64,000 nt of DNA, from NCBI RefSeq assembly GCF_015355755.1, contig NZ_JACVEE010000004.1, positions 186,001-250,000 of the forward strand, written 5' to 3'. The stretch comes from Nocardia sp. XZ_19_385. GTDB lineage: Bacteria; Actinomycetota; Actinomycetes; Mycobacteriales; Mycobacteriaceae. Position numbers and translations under genes: made by a program. Numbering within the stretch: the stretch's first letter is position 1; the number at the start of each line of letters is the position of its first letter. This document shows positions 16,189-23,912 of this stretch, piece by piece. The notes beneath the pieces were generated by a model. That model saw only the letters and a list, made by a program, of their open reading frames with translations, searched no databases and was not told the DNA's origin.

Positions 16189-16853
16189 GTCGTGCATGGA
16201 GACAGGCCGGTGTTCGTACGCTGATTCTGCTGCGGCATGGCCAGACCGAATGGAACGCCGCCGACCGGATGCAGGGTCAGATCGACACCGATCTCACCGA
16301 GCTCGGCCGTAGACAGGCGAAAGAAGCGGCACGGGAACTGGTGTCGCGCAACGCGATCGCCATCGTCTCCTCCGACCTGAGACGCGCCCACGACACCGCG
16401 CTGGCTCTGTCCGAGCACACGAACGTGCCGGTGGAGCTGGACCGGCGGCTGCGCGAAACCCATCTCGGCGACTGGGAGGGCCTGACCCACCTGGAGGTCG
16501 ACGCCGACTACCCGGGTGCGCGCGTGGAATGGCGGCTGGACGCCGCCTACCGGCCACCGAACGGCGAAAGCAAACTCGAAGTGGGCGCGCGAGCGCTGCC
16601 CGTGGTGCGGGAATTGTTCTCCGAGCGACAGGATTGGCCCGGCCGGACTATCATCCTGGTTGCGCACGGCGGGCTGATCGCCGCCCTTACGGCCGCGCTG
16701 CTCGACTTGCCGCCACAGAACTGGCCTGTCCTCGGTGGACTGGCCAACACCAGCTGGGTGCAACTGAGCAGCCACGGTCCAGGTATCGAACAGCCCGGGT
16801 GGCGCCTCGATGTGTGGAACGCAGCGGCGAAGGTAGCTCCCGATGTCCTCTGA
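16185..16853 (+). CDS. gpgP: Histidine phosphatase, likely glucosyl-3-phosphoglycerate phosphatase
   Basis: 222-residue phosphoglycerate-mutase-type phosphatase. The catalytic motif is [14 protein letters not shown] with the phospho-His, and the second His is in [11 protein letters not shown]. In mycobacteria the gene at this place is GpgP, which makes glucosylglycerate, the first intermediate of methylglucose lipopolysaccharides; identity here rests on that synteny and on octT next door. I chose GTG 16185, which overlaps the rsfS stop (GTGA) and leaves 12 residues before the motif; a longer frame from 16092 reads through rsfS in another phase. Confidence 0.9.
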   Translation: MSRAWRQAGVRTLILLRHGQTEWNAADRMQGQIDTDLTELGRRQAKEAARELVSRNAIAIVSSDLRRAHDTALALSEHTNVPVELDRRLRETHLGDWEGLTHLEVDADYPGARVEWRLDAAYRPPNGESKLEVGARALPVVRELFSERQDWPGRTIILVAHGGLIAALTAALLDLPPQNWPVLGGLANTSWVQLSSHGPGIEQPGWRLDVWNAAAKVAPDVL

Positions 16854-18636
16854 AGAGCCGATCAAGTCGGTACCGGACGAGTTGTTCAAGAAAGTCACGG
16901 CCAAGGCCGAGCGACAACTCCCCGATGCCCTGTTCGGTCCGGCGCCCGCGCCGAAACCGGCGAAGAAGGCAGACGCCGAGGAGCCGATCAAATCGGTGCC
17001 CGACGAGCTGTTCAAGCGTGTGACGGCCAAGGCCGATCGGCAGTTGCCGGACGCGCTGTTCGGGCCGGCTCCCGTGTCGAAGGTGTCCGAGGAGCCCGCG
17101 GCTGCTGCCGCTGGGTCGTCGGCGGCCGACAAGGCTTCGGGAACGCCTGGCAAGCAGGATGATTCGACGGAAGCGGCGGCCGATTCGATCGAAGCGGCGG
17201 CGGACGAGCCGACTACCGCGGTGGTCTCGGCCGAAGCGACTTCCGTGGCGGCCGCTGAGGTGACCGGTGCGGAAGAAGCTGCGGGCGAGGTCGATTCGGG
17301 CACCGAGGCAGTGGCGGCGGCTGAAGCCGTTGTCGCCGCAGTCGAACTCGCCGAACCTGCCGAATCCGATCCGGGTTCGGCGGCTGATACCGGGTTGGCG
17401 GCTCCAGCCGATACCACGGCGGCTCCGGCTGAAGCCGAGTCCGCGACTCCGGGGGACACCGGAGCGGTGGCTGCCGGGGAAGCCGAGCCTGCTGCTCCGG
17501 CAGTGAACGGTTCAGTGACTTCGGGGGAAAGCGAGTCGCCTGCAACTGATCTGGTGGCTCCAGCGGAAGCTCAGGGTGCTGCTGCGGCAGCGACAGGCCG
17601 GGTGGCTCCGGCGGTACCTCAGGGTACTGCTGCGGCAGCATCGGATCTGGTGGCTCCGACGGAAGTTGAGGGTACTGCTGCGGCAGTGACGGGACGGGTG
17701 GCTCCGGCGGGAGCTGGGGGTACCGCTGCGGCAGCGACGGATGTGGCGGCTCCGGTTGAAACCGAGCCCGCAGCCGCGGCCGCGACCGGACTGGTGGCTC
17801 CGGTGGAAACCGAGCCCGCTGCTCCGGCAGCGACGGATCTGGTCGTCCCGGCCGCCGAAACCCAGGTCGTCCCTGCGGAATCCGCTGTTCCGGCACTCGC
17901 GCCCGAATCCGCTGTCGCGGCGAAGCAAGCCAAGCGGCCCGTGCTGCTGGTGGTCGCCGACTCGTTGTCCTACTTCGGCCCGAAAGGCGGCCTGCCCGCC
18001 GACGACCCCCGGATCTGGCCGAACCTGGTTGCCGCCGAACTCGATTGGGATGTCGAGCTGGTCGGCCGCATCGGCTGGACCTGCCGTGACGCCTACTGGG
18101 CGCTGATCGGCGACCCGCGGATCTGGGCGGCGGTCCCGAACGCGGGTGCCGTGGTGTTCGCCGTCGGCGGCATGGACAGTCTGCCCTCGCCGCTGCCGAC
18201 CGCGCTGCGCGAGCAGATCCGCTACGTCCGCCCGCCCGGCCTGCGCCGGGTCGTCCGAGCCACCTACAACTGGCTGCAGCCGAAACTCGCGAAACTCGGC
18301 CGCCCCGTGGCACTTCCGCCGCGGGTCAGCGTCGACTACCTGGAGCAGTCCAGGGAAGCCCTGGCACAACTGCGTCCGGACCTGCCGTTCGTCGGTGTGC
18401 TCCCGTCGGTGCACAACTGCGCCGCCTACGGGCGTGTGCACCGCGGCCGGCCGCGTGCGGTCAAAGCCTTGCAGGCCTGGTCGGCGCGCACCTCGGTGCC
18501 GCTGGTCGATCTCGGGGAAGCGGTGCGCGAGAACATCTTCTCGGGCGAGGCGAACCCGGACGGCATCCATTGGGGCTGGGCCGGGCACACCGCGGTGGCC
18601 AATGCGATGGTGAAAACTTTGCAGGAGGTTCGGTAG
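16843..18636 (+). CDS. octT: OctT-like SGNH acyltransferase with long repetitive N-terminal extension
   Basis: 597 residues. The last 235 form an SGNH/GDSL fold: [14 protein letters not shown] (nucleophile Ser), [13 protein letters not shown] and [19 protein letters not shown] (catalytic Asp/His). In mycobacteria the gene in this slot is the octanoyltransferase that acylates diglucosylglycerate in methylglucose lipopolysaccharide synthesis. The first 360 residues are not part of that enzyme. They comprise two near-identical 42-residue units ([14 protein letters not shown]...) and an Ala/Pro/Glu-rich linker with a 16-residue repeat. The start ATG 16843 overlaps the gpgP end by 11 nt. The enzyme call is from synteny and motifs; the extension's role is unknown. 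Confidence 0.85.
   Translation: MSSEEPIKSVPDELFKKVTAKAERQLPDALFGPAPAPKPAKKADAEEPIKSVPDELFKRVTAKADRQLPDALFGPAPVSKVSEEPAAAAAGSSAADKASGTPGKQDDSTEAAADSIEAAADEPTTAVVSAEATSVAAAEVTGAEEAAGEVDSGTEAVAAAEAVVAAVELAEPAESDPGSAADTGLAAPADTTAAPAEAESATPGDTGAVAAGEAEPAAPAVNGSVTSGESESPATDLVAPAEAQGAAAAATGRVAPAVPQGTAAAASDLVAPTEVEGTAAAVTGRVAPAGAGGTAAAATDVAAPVETEPAAAAATGLVAPVETEPAAPAATDLVVPAAETQVVPAESAVPALAPESAVAAKQAKRPVLLVVADSLSYFGPKGGLPADDPRIWPNLVAAELDWDVELVGRIGWTCRDAYWALIGDPRIWAAVPNAGAVVFAVGGMDSLPSPLPTALREQIRYVRPPGLRRVVRATYNWLQPKLAKLGRPVALPPRVSVDYLEQSREALAQLRPDLPFVGVLPSVHNCAAYGRVHRGRPRAVKALQAWSARTSVPLVDLGEAVRENIFSGEANPDGIHWGWAGHTAVANAMVKTLQEVR
16852..17103 (+). repeat. Two tandem 126-bp units in octT
   Basis: Codons for [20 protein letters not shown] and the following [12 protein letters not shown] segment recur in frame with a period of exactly 126 bp (42 residues; 16852-16977 and 16978-17103), with only a few substitutions, mostly toward the end of the second unit. 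Confidence 0.85.
17554..17889 (+). repeat. 48-bp in-frame minisatellite in octT linker
   Basis: A GTGGCTCC-type anchor recurs at 17554, 17602, 17650, 17698, 17746, 17794 and, more diverged, 17842: seven units of 48 bp (16 residues, consensus near VAPxExxGTAAAATGL). The units differ from each other, so the array is not recent in all copies. Confidence 0.85.
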
Positions 18637-18639
18637 TCC

Positions 18640-19482
18640 GTGGCCGTCGTGGTCGTCACCGATTCGTCCGCAAGCCTGCCTGCCGCACTCACCGCCGAGC
18701 TGGACATCGCCGTCGTACCGCTGCATGTCCTCGTCGGTGACCGGGCGGTGCGGGAAGGCATCGATCCCATCGACATCGACTACAGCGCAGACACGGTCAC
18801 CACCTCCGCACCCTCACCGGGGGAGATGCGCGAGGCGTACGAGGCGGCGCTGGCGCGCAGCGGCGGCGACGGTGTTGTGGCCGTGCATATTTCGCGGCAG
18901 CTGTCCGGAACCTGGGAGGCCGGTCGGCAAGCTGTGCGCGATATGGATGCCGGTGATCGGATTCATCTGGTGGATTCGCTCGGCGCGGGCCTGGCGACCG
19001 GGTTGCCCGTGCTCGCGGCCGCGCGACGGGCACGCGACGGTGCGGCACTGGATGTCGTCTACGACACCGCGGTTGCCGCTTCCAGCCGCGCCCGGACGTT
19101 TATTCTCGTGAATCGCACCGAACAGCTGCGCCGTGGTGGCCGGTTGAGCAGTGCGGCAGCGTTTTTCGGTAGCGAGCTCGTCACCAAGCCGCTGCTGCAG
19201 ATCGTCGGTGGCAAACTCGAGCTCCGGGAGAAGGTCCGCACCCGCTCCAAGGCCTACGCGAAACTCGTTGCGGCGGCGGTGGACGCGGCGGGCGACGACG
19301 GCGTGGCGGTCGCGGTGCAGCACCTCGCAGCTCCCGAGGCCGCGGAAACCCTTGCCGCGCAATTGCGGGACACCGTGCCCGGCATCCGGGAACTCATCAT
19401 CAACGAGTTCGGGCCGGCGCTCGGCGTGCACCTCGGCGCGGGTGCGGTCGGCGTGCTCGTGGTGCCCGGCGGCTGCGGCTGA
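18640..19482 (+). CDS. DegV family fatty-acid-binding protein
   Basis: 280-residue DegV protein, which binds a fatty acid between two lobes. It has the signature VVTDSSASLP (5-14), TSAPSPGEM with the conserved Thr-Ser, and VDSLGAGLATGLPV. In Gram-positive bacteria DegV-type proteins serve fatty-acid kinase (FakA). GTG 18640 starts 4 nt after the octT stop, with GGAGG inside the octT end, so it closes the nadD operon. Its place next to octT suggests acyl supply, which is inference. Confidence 0.92.
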   Translation: MAVVVVTDSSASLPAALTAELDIAVVPLHVLVGDRAVREGIDPIDIDYSADTVTTSAPSPGEMREAYEAALARSGGDGVVAVHISRQLSGTWEAGRQAVRDMDAGDRIHLVDSLGAGLATGLPVLAAARRARDGAALDVVYDTAVAASSRARTFILVNRTEQLRRGGRLSSAAAFFGSELVTKPLLQIVGGKLELREKVRTRSKAYAKLVAAAVDAAGDDGVAVAVQHLAAPEAAETLAAQLRDTVPGIRELIINEFGPALGVHLGAGAVGVLVVPGGCG

Positions 19483-19531
19483 CAACCGCTTTCGCGTTCC
19501 CTGCGGCTCGGACATCGATTAGCTTCGAGGT

Positions 19532-20485
19532 ATGGCGGGGATCAAGGTCGCGGCAATACAGGCAACCAGCGAGAACGGCGCCGTAGCGCGCAATCTCGAG
19601 AATGCGGGGCGGCTGGTCCGGCTGGCGGTGGAGCGCGGCGCCGAACTCGTGGTGTGCCCGGAATTCCTCGCGGCGGGCTACACCTACGACGAAATCATCT
19701 GGGAGAGCGCCGAGCCGCGCGGCGGCGCGACCGAAACATGGTTGGCGGCACTGGCATCCGAGCACGACATCTACGTCGGCGCGGGCTACCTCGAAGCCGA
19801 CGGCGACCAGTTCTACAACACCTTCACGCTGTTCGGGCCCGGCGGAGAACTCATGGGCCGGGTGCGCAAGGGGTCGCTGCCGTTCTGTGAGGGCTGGTAT
19901 TTCGCGCCGTCGAGCGACCCGAAGGTCATCGAGACTCCGCTGGGACGGATCGGCGTCGGCATCTGCAACGACAACCAGACCGCCGAGTTCTACCGGCACA
20001 TGATCGACGAATCCCCCGACCTGCTGTTGATGCCGCATTCCGCGCCGACACCGCGAGTTCCTGTGGTGGCCGGGTGGTTCCGGGAAATGGTCAATTCCGT
20101 AGCCGAGTTCTACGCGCGGGAATTCGGCATCCCGGTCGTGTTCTCGAACAAGGTGGCCACGCGCACGAACTGGACGCCGTTGTCCTTCGTTCCGCTGCTG
20201 CGGTTGCCGATGCGGTGCGAGGGATTCTCCTCGGTCCACGCCGCCGGCGGCGAGCGGCTCGCGTACGCCGAAGATCGCGAAACCGCAGTGGTCGGCACGA
20301 TCGAAATCGACCCCACCCGGAAGCGGAGGCCTACCGCGCAACCGGACGGATACCTGGTGCGCACACCAGACCTTCTTACGGCGGCGGGCGGTCGCGTCTT
20401 CGAGGTCTTCACCCGCCTCGGCGACCACGCCTACACCACCAACACCCGCCGCGCTCCGGCCGCCCACGCCGCCGCCAACCGCTGA
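19532..20485 (+). CDS. Nitrilase-superfamily carbon-nitrogen hydrolase
   Basis: 317-residue amidase/nitrilase-fold hydrolase. The Glu-Lys-Cys triad is visible: Glu in VVCPEFLAAGYTYDE, Lys in GRVRKGSLPF and Cys in GVGICNDNQTAEFYR. Such enzymes cleave small amides, carbamoylated amines or nitriles; the substrate cannot be read from sequence. It has none of the ammonia-ligase domain of glutamine-dependent NAD synthetase. ATG 19532 is preceded by GAGGT and by a TAGCTT box. It is a single gene between degV and the lexA-like gene. Confidence 0.88.
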   Translation: MAGIKVAAIQATSENGAVARNLENAGRLVRLAVERGAELVVCPEFLAAGYTYDEIIWESAEPRGGATETWLAALASEHDIYVGAGYLEADGDQFYNTFTLFGPGGELMGRVRKGSLPFCEGWYFAPSSDPKVIETPLGRIGVGICNDNQTAEFYRHMIDESPDLLLMPHSAPTPRVPVVAGWFREMVNSVAEFYAREFGIPVVFSNKVATRTNWTPLSFVPLLRLPMRCEGFSSVHAAGGERLAYAEDRETAVVGTIEIDPTRKRRPTAQPDGYLVRTPDLLTAAGGRVFEVFTRLGDHAYTTNTRRAPAAHAAANR

Positions 20486-20602
20486 CCCGCCGAGGGGCAC
20501 ATCGTTGCGGCAATGGGCGAGTAGGCCCTCCAGGGTGTGCCGCTCGGCGAATGAACGCGGCCGACGTGAGGGTTGCTGGCGTTGGAATTGGGCGGCGGCC
20601 TT

Positions 20603-20608
20603 TAGGAT
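20603..20608 (+). promoter_or_regulatory. -10 box (TAGGAT), leaderless lexA-like gene
   Basis: TAGGAT ends 6 nt before GTG 20615. I see no SOS box of the actinobacterial type (TCGAAC-N4-GTTCGA) nearby. Confidence 0.45.
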
Positions 20609-20614
20609 TCGCGG

Positions 20615-21268
20615 GTGACCGGATACGACCACTTCGACGACCTCGACACTTCGACGCTGCCGCCACGCCAGCACCAGATCCTCGCCACCATCCGGGATTG
20701 GGTGCAGCGGCACGGGTATGCGCCGAACACCCGCGAGATCGGCGACGCGGTCGGGCTGCGGTCGGCGTCCTCGGTGTCCAAGCACCTGAAGAGCTTGGAA
20801 GACCGGGGTTTTCTGCGTCGCAGCGCGACTATGTCGCGTCCGATCGATGTCCGGATGTTCTTGCAGGCGGCCCCGTCGCGGTCCGAATCCGAGGACTCGG
20901 TGTCGGTGCCGGTCCTCGGCGACATCGCCGCGGGCACCCCGATCCTCGCCGAGGAACACGCCGACGACACCCTGACCTTGCCCCGCGATCTGGTCGGCCG
21001 CGGCACCGTCTTCGGCCTGCGCGTTCGCGGTGATTCCATGATCGACGCCGCTATCTGCGACGGCGACATCGTGGTGATTCGCCAACAGCACGAAGCGCAT
21101 TCGGGCCAAATCGTCGCCGCCATGATCGACGGCGAAGCCACCGTCAAGGTCTACCGCCGCCGCAACGGCCACGTCTACCTGGAGCCCCGCAACCCCGCCT
21201 ACGACGTCATCGACGGCGACAAGGCAGTGGTGCTCGGAAAAGTCGTTTCGGTGATGCGGCGCGTCTGA
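20615..21268 (+). CDS. lexA: LexA-like self-cleaving repressor
   Basis: 217-residue S24 peptidase-type repressor. The N-terminal winged helix-turn-helix includes REIGDAVGLRSASSVSKHLK. The self-cleavage site is Ala-Gly in DIAAGTPILAEE, and the Ser/Lys dyad is in RGDSMIDAAICDGD and EATVKVYRR. It therefore has everything LexA needs to cleave itself when RecA is activated. It is a little shorter than mycobacterial LexA, its recognition helix differs from the usual GLTSTSSV form, and its upstream region has no SOS box. It could be the only LexA or a paralogue that controls the adjacent comEA/comEC. Start GTG 20615 fits the leaderless promoter. Confidence 0.85.
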   Translation: MTGYDHFDDLDTSTLPPRQHQILATIRDWVQRHGYAPNTREIGDAVGLRSASSVSKHLKSLEDRGFLRRSATMSRPIDVRMFLQAAPSRSESEDSVSVPVLGDIAAGTPILAEEHADDTLTLPRDLVGRGTVFGLRVRGDSMIDAAICDGDIVVIRQQHEAHSGQIVAAMIDGEATVKVYRRRNGHVYLEPRNPAYDVIDGDKAVVLGKVVSVMRRV

Positions 21269-21425
21269 CGACACGCGCCTCGACCTGGGCATTCGGTTCC
21301 GCGAATCCCGTTGCGCAGCCCGCACATCGGGGTAGTTGTCCACAGCTCCACAGTTATCCCCAGCCTTCCTGAAACCCCAGGTCGGCCCCGCCTCAGCCAA
21401 CCGTTCCCTGCGTACCGTCGCGCCC

Positions 21426-23012
21426 ATGCCCCGACACGACGAACGCGAACGAATCCGGCGCCGCCTGGGAGCGCTGACCGCCCGAGTCGACGCCAGCCGA
21501 ACCGCCGGCCTCCCGATCACCACCGGCCGAACCTCCACCCAGCCCACGGACAACCACAAACTGCCATGGACACTCCGGACAACCGGGGGCGCCTCCTGCG
21601 GCAAACGCTACGTCCGCCCAGCCGCGCCACCGGTCACCAGCACGAAACCCGCGGGGCCCGTCCGCAATTCGTCCTGGACCCCGCGAATCGTCAGCGAGTC
21701 GCCTGCAGACAGTCAGGGCGAAGCCCAGCGAGGCCGCGAAGCCGCGTTTCCCACGGCAGCACCGGGAGCACGTGGCCGCGAAAGCTCCGCGCAGCGCCGC
21801 GCCATCGACGACTCACCCGGCGAGCACGGCGCGGCGACGCACCGCGCGCCGACCGCAGGCAGTCAGCACGGGGGGCAGCGGGGCGGTCGCGAAGCCGCGT
21901 TTCCTGCGGCAGCACCGCGACCACACGGTCGCGAAGGTTCTTCGTGGCGTCTTGCCATCGACGACTCACCCGGCGGACACGACGCGGCGGCGTTCCGCGA
22001 GCCGACCATCGGCAGCGAACATAAGGGGCAGCGCGACCGCCACGTAGCGGCGTTCCCTACGGCAGCGCCGGGAGCACGCGGCCGCGAAAGTTTCTCGCGG
22101 AGCCGCGACATCGCTGACTCACCCGGCGGAGACGATGCGGCGCGCCTCGATGAGATGGGCGACGACCCAGGCCTCTGGGACCTCGATGAGCTGCCCGCCG
22201 ACCCCGAACCCCCAGCACCCGCCGAGCACATCGGCGAGGTCATCGCACCGGGTTGGTTGCGCGAGCCGAAACCGCGCCCAGGCCGCTGGGATCACCTGGT
22301 ACCGGCCCGCTTCCACGGCGCCCGCCTGGACCCAGGCCGCCGTGGGGTCCTGACCCTCACCGCCATCGGCCTCCTCACAATCATCATCACCGCGATAGTC
22401 GTGCTCCGCGAACGCCCAGTCGCCCACCCGGTCCCGCCCCTGGCCGCACTCCGCACCACAACCCCCGCACACCCCTCAGGCGTCGCCATGTCACCAGACG
22501 CGGCCCGATCGAACACCGCTGCCCCCGCCCCGTCCGCCCCCACCGAACTCGTTGTAAGCGTCGTCGGCCAAGTCCACACCCCTGGCCTGGTCCGCCTCCC
22601 CGCCGGATCCCGCGTAGCCGACGCCCTGGCCGCCGCCGGCACCCCGACACCCACCGCCGACCTGACCGGCCTCAACCTCGCCCAACGCCTCCTCGACGGC
22701 GACCAAGTCCTGGTAGGCGCCACCCCCGGCCTCACCCCGGGAACTCCCCAACTGGGCAGCGGAACAATCAGCGCCGGCGGCGCCACCTCGCACACCCCTC
22801 CCGCCGCCCCAACCCCGGCCACCCGCCTCAACCTCAACACCGCCACCGAATCCGACCTCGACGCCCTCCCCGGCGTAGGTCCCATCACCGCCCGCGCCAT
22901 CCTCACCTGGCGCACCACCAACGGCCCCTTCACCGACATCACCCAACTCGGCGAAGTAGACGGCATCGGCCCAGCCCGCCTCACCCGCCTCCGCGACCTG
23001 GTCCGAATATGA
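21426..23012 (+). CDS. comEA: ComEA-like DNA-binding competence protein with triplicated N-terminal segment
   Basis: 528 residues from ATG 21426. The C-terminal helix-hairpin-helix pair is clear (RLNLNTATESDLDALPGVGP, ITQLGEVDGIGPARLTRLRD), preceded by a SLBB-type domain (VVSVVGQVHTPGLVRLPAGS) and one membrane helix (LTLTAIGLLTIIITAIVVL, about residue 310). It should bind incoming double-stranded DNA outside the membrane and feed ComEC, the next gene. The roughly 300-residue cytoplasmic N-terminus is far longer than usual; residues about 104-256 are three tandem 51-residue units (REAAFPTAAPGARGRES...DDSPGG). The start is not certain; an upstream in-frame codon exists at 21336. Confidence 0.85.
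   Translation: MPRHDERERIRRRLGALTARVDASRTAGLPITTGRTSTQPTDNHKLPWTLRTTGGASCGKRYVRPAAPPVTSTKPAGPVRNSSWTPRIVSESPADSQGEAQRGREAAFPTAAPGARGRESSAQRRAIDDSPGEHGAATHRAPTAGSQHGGQRGGREAAFPAAAPRPHGREGSSWRLAIDDSPGGHDAAAFREPTIGSEHKGQRDRHVAAFPTAAPGARGRESFSRSRDIADSPGGDDAARLDEMGDDPGLWDLDELPADPEPPAPAEHIGEVIAPGWLREPKPRPGRWDHLVPARFHGARLDPGRRGVLTLTAIGLLTIIITAIVVLRERPVAHPVPPLAALRTTTPAHPSGVAMSPDAARSNTAAPAPSAPTELVVSVVGQVHTPGLVRLPAGSRVADALAAAGTPTPTADLTGLNLAQRLLDGDQVLVGATPGLTPGTPQLGSGTISAGGATSHTPPAAPTPATRLNLNTATESDLDALPGVGPITARAILTWRTTNGPFTDITQLGEVDGIGPARLTRLRDLVRI
21735..22193 (+). repeat. Three 153-bp in-frame tandem units in comEA
   Basis: Units begin at 21735, 21888 and 22041, each 153 bp. Shared peptide landmarks are AAFPTAAPGARGRES and the later DDSPGGHDAA/ADSPGGDDAA. 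Identity is imperfect, and the reading frame is kept in all three. Confidence 0.85.
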
Positions 23013-23158
23013 GCCAAGCGCACGAAAGCCGCGACCGGGCTCAATCCCGAGGTGAGCAAGAGAGTTCAGGATCGTGCACTGGTTCCGGGGTAGCTGGTTT
23101 GCTATCGAACGATATTCGGCAGGCTTCGGCGACTTTGGTGTCGGCCGCACGGTTGCTT

Positions 23159-23912
23159 TCCACGGCGGTGCATCGCTCAAGTCGCCACAACTGTCGCTTT
23201 GACGGCTGGTTTGCCAGTCGAGACGTGTGTGCGGGTCTAGATCGGCCGACGGTGCGTGATCGCGTTTCCGTTCGGGTCGCGGGCATCGAGGCTGACGACT
23301 CGGCGACTGCGCTGTTGGATGCGCGGCCAGTGTCCGCGGCACTGTGTTGCTGGGGCACAACGATTGTCGCTTCGACGGCTGGCGGCGTGCGTGCGGGCGG
23401 TGGCCGGATGACGTGCGCGATGTTGTGGCTGAGCGGGAGCTGGATGTCGTGGCCGAGGGGTCCACGACTGCGGAGCTGGATGCGCGGCCGCTCGCGGCGC
23501 GGTGTCGCTGGGCGCAGCGACTGCGGCTATTGCCACTGGCTGGTCGGCTGGGCCGTGCAGGCGGTGGCCGGATGACGGTGCGCGGTGGTGCGGCCTATCG
23601 GGACCGGGAGGACGCGGCCGAGGGTTGGCGGGTGCGGTGTCGGTTGCGCGGTTGCTGTCTGCGGCGCTGTGTTTCCGGGGACTGTATAGGGCGAGGTCGT
23701 TGTCGGCCTGGCGCAACGACTGTCGGTTTGACGGCGGGCTGGTCGGCTGGGGAGTGCGGGCGGGTGGTGGCCGGATGACGGTGCGCGATGGTGTGGCTGA
23801 GCGGGAGTTGGATGGTGAGGCTGAGGGGTCGGCGGCTGCGGTGTTGGATGCGCGGTTGTTGCCTGCGGCGCTGTGTTGCTGGGGCGCAACGATTGTCGCG
23901 TTGACGGCTGGG
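23159..23912 (+). repeat. Degenerate tandem copies of the comEC 5' end
   Basis: At least four, probably five, diverged copies of one segment, about 155-195 bp apart. Anchor A (GTGTTGCTGGGGCGCAACGA-type, with GACGGCTGG) recurs near 23170, 23345, 23505, 23700 and 23880. Anchor B (GGCCGGATGACGGTGCGCG-type) recurs near 23240, 23400, 23565 and 23770. The last copy is the functional start and first membrane helix of comEC. The earlier ones are frame-broken, so this 762-nt stretch after comEA has no intact gene. Confidence 0.75.

Noticed and set aside
17554..17889. CRISPR-like array
   Set aside because: The 48-bp units are contiguous, coding and in frame, with no unique spacers.
23502..23774. Longer comEC N-terminus from 23502
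   Set aside because: The added 91 residues translate degraded repeat copies in mixed phases and resemble no ComEC N-terminus.
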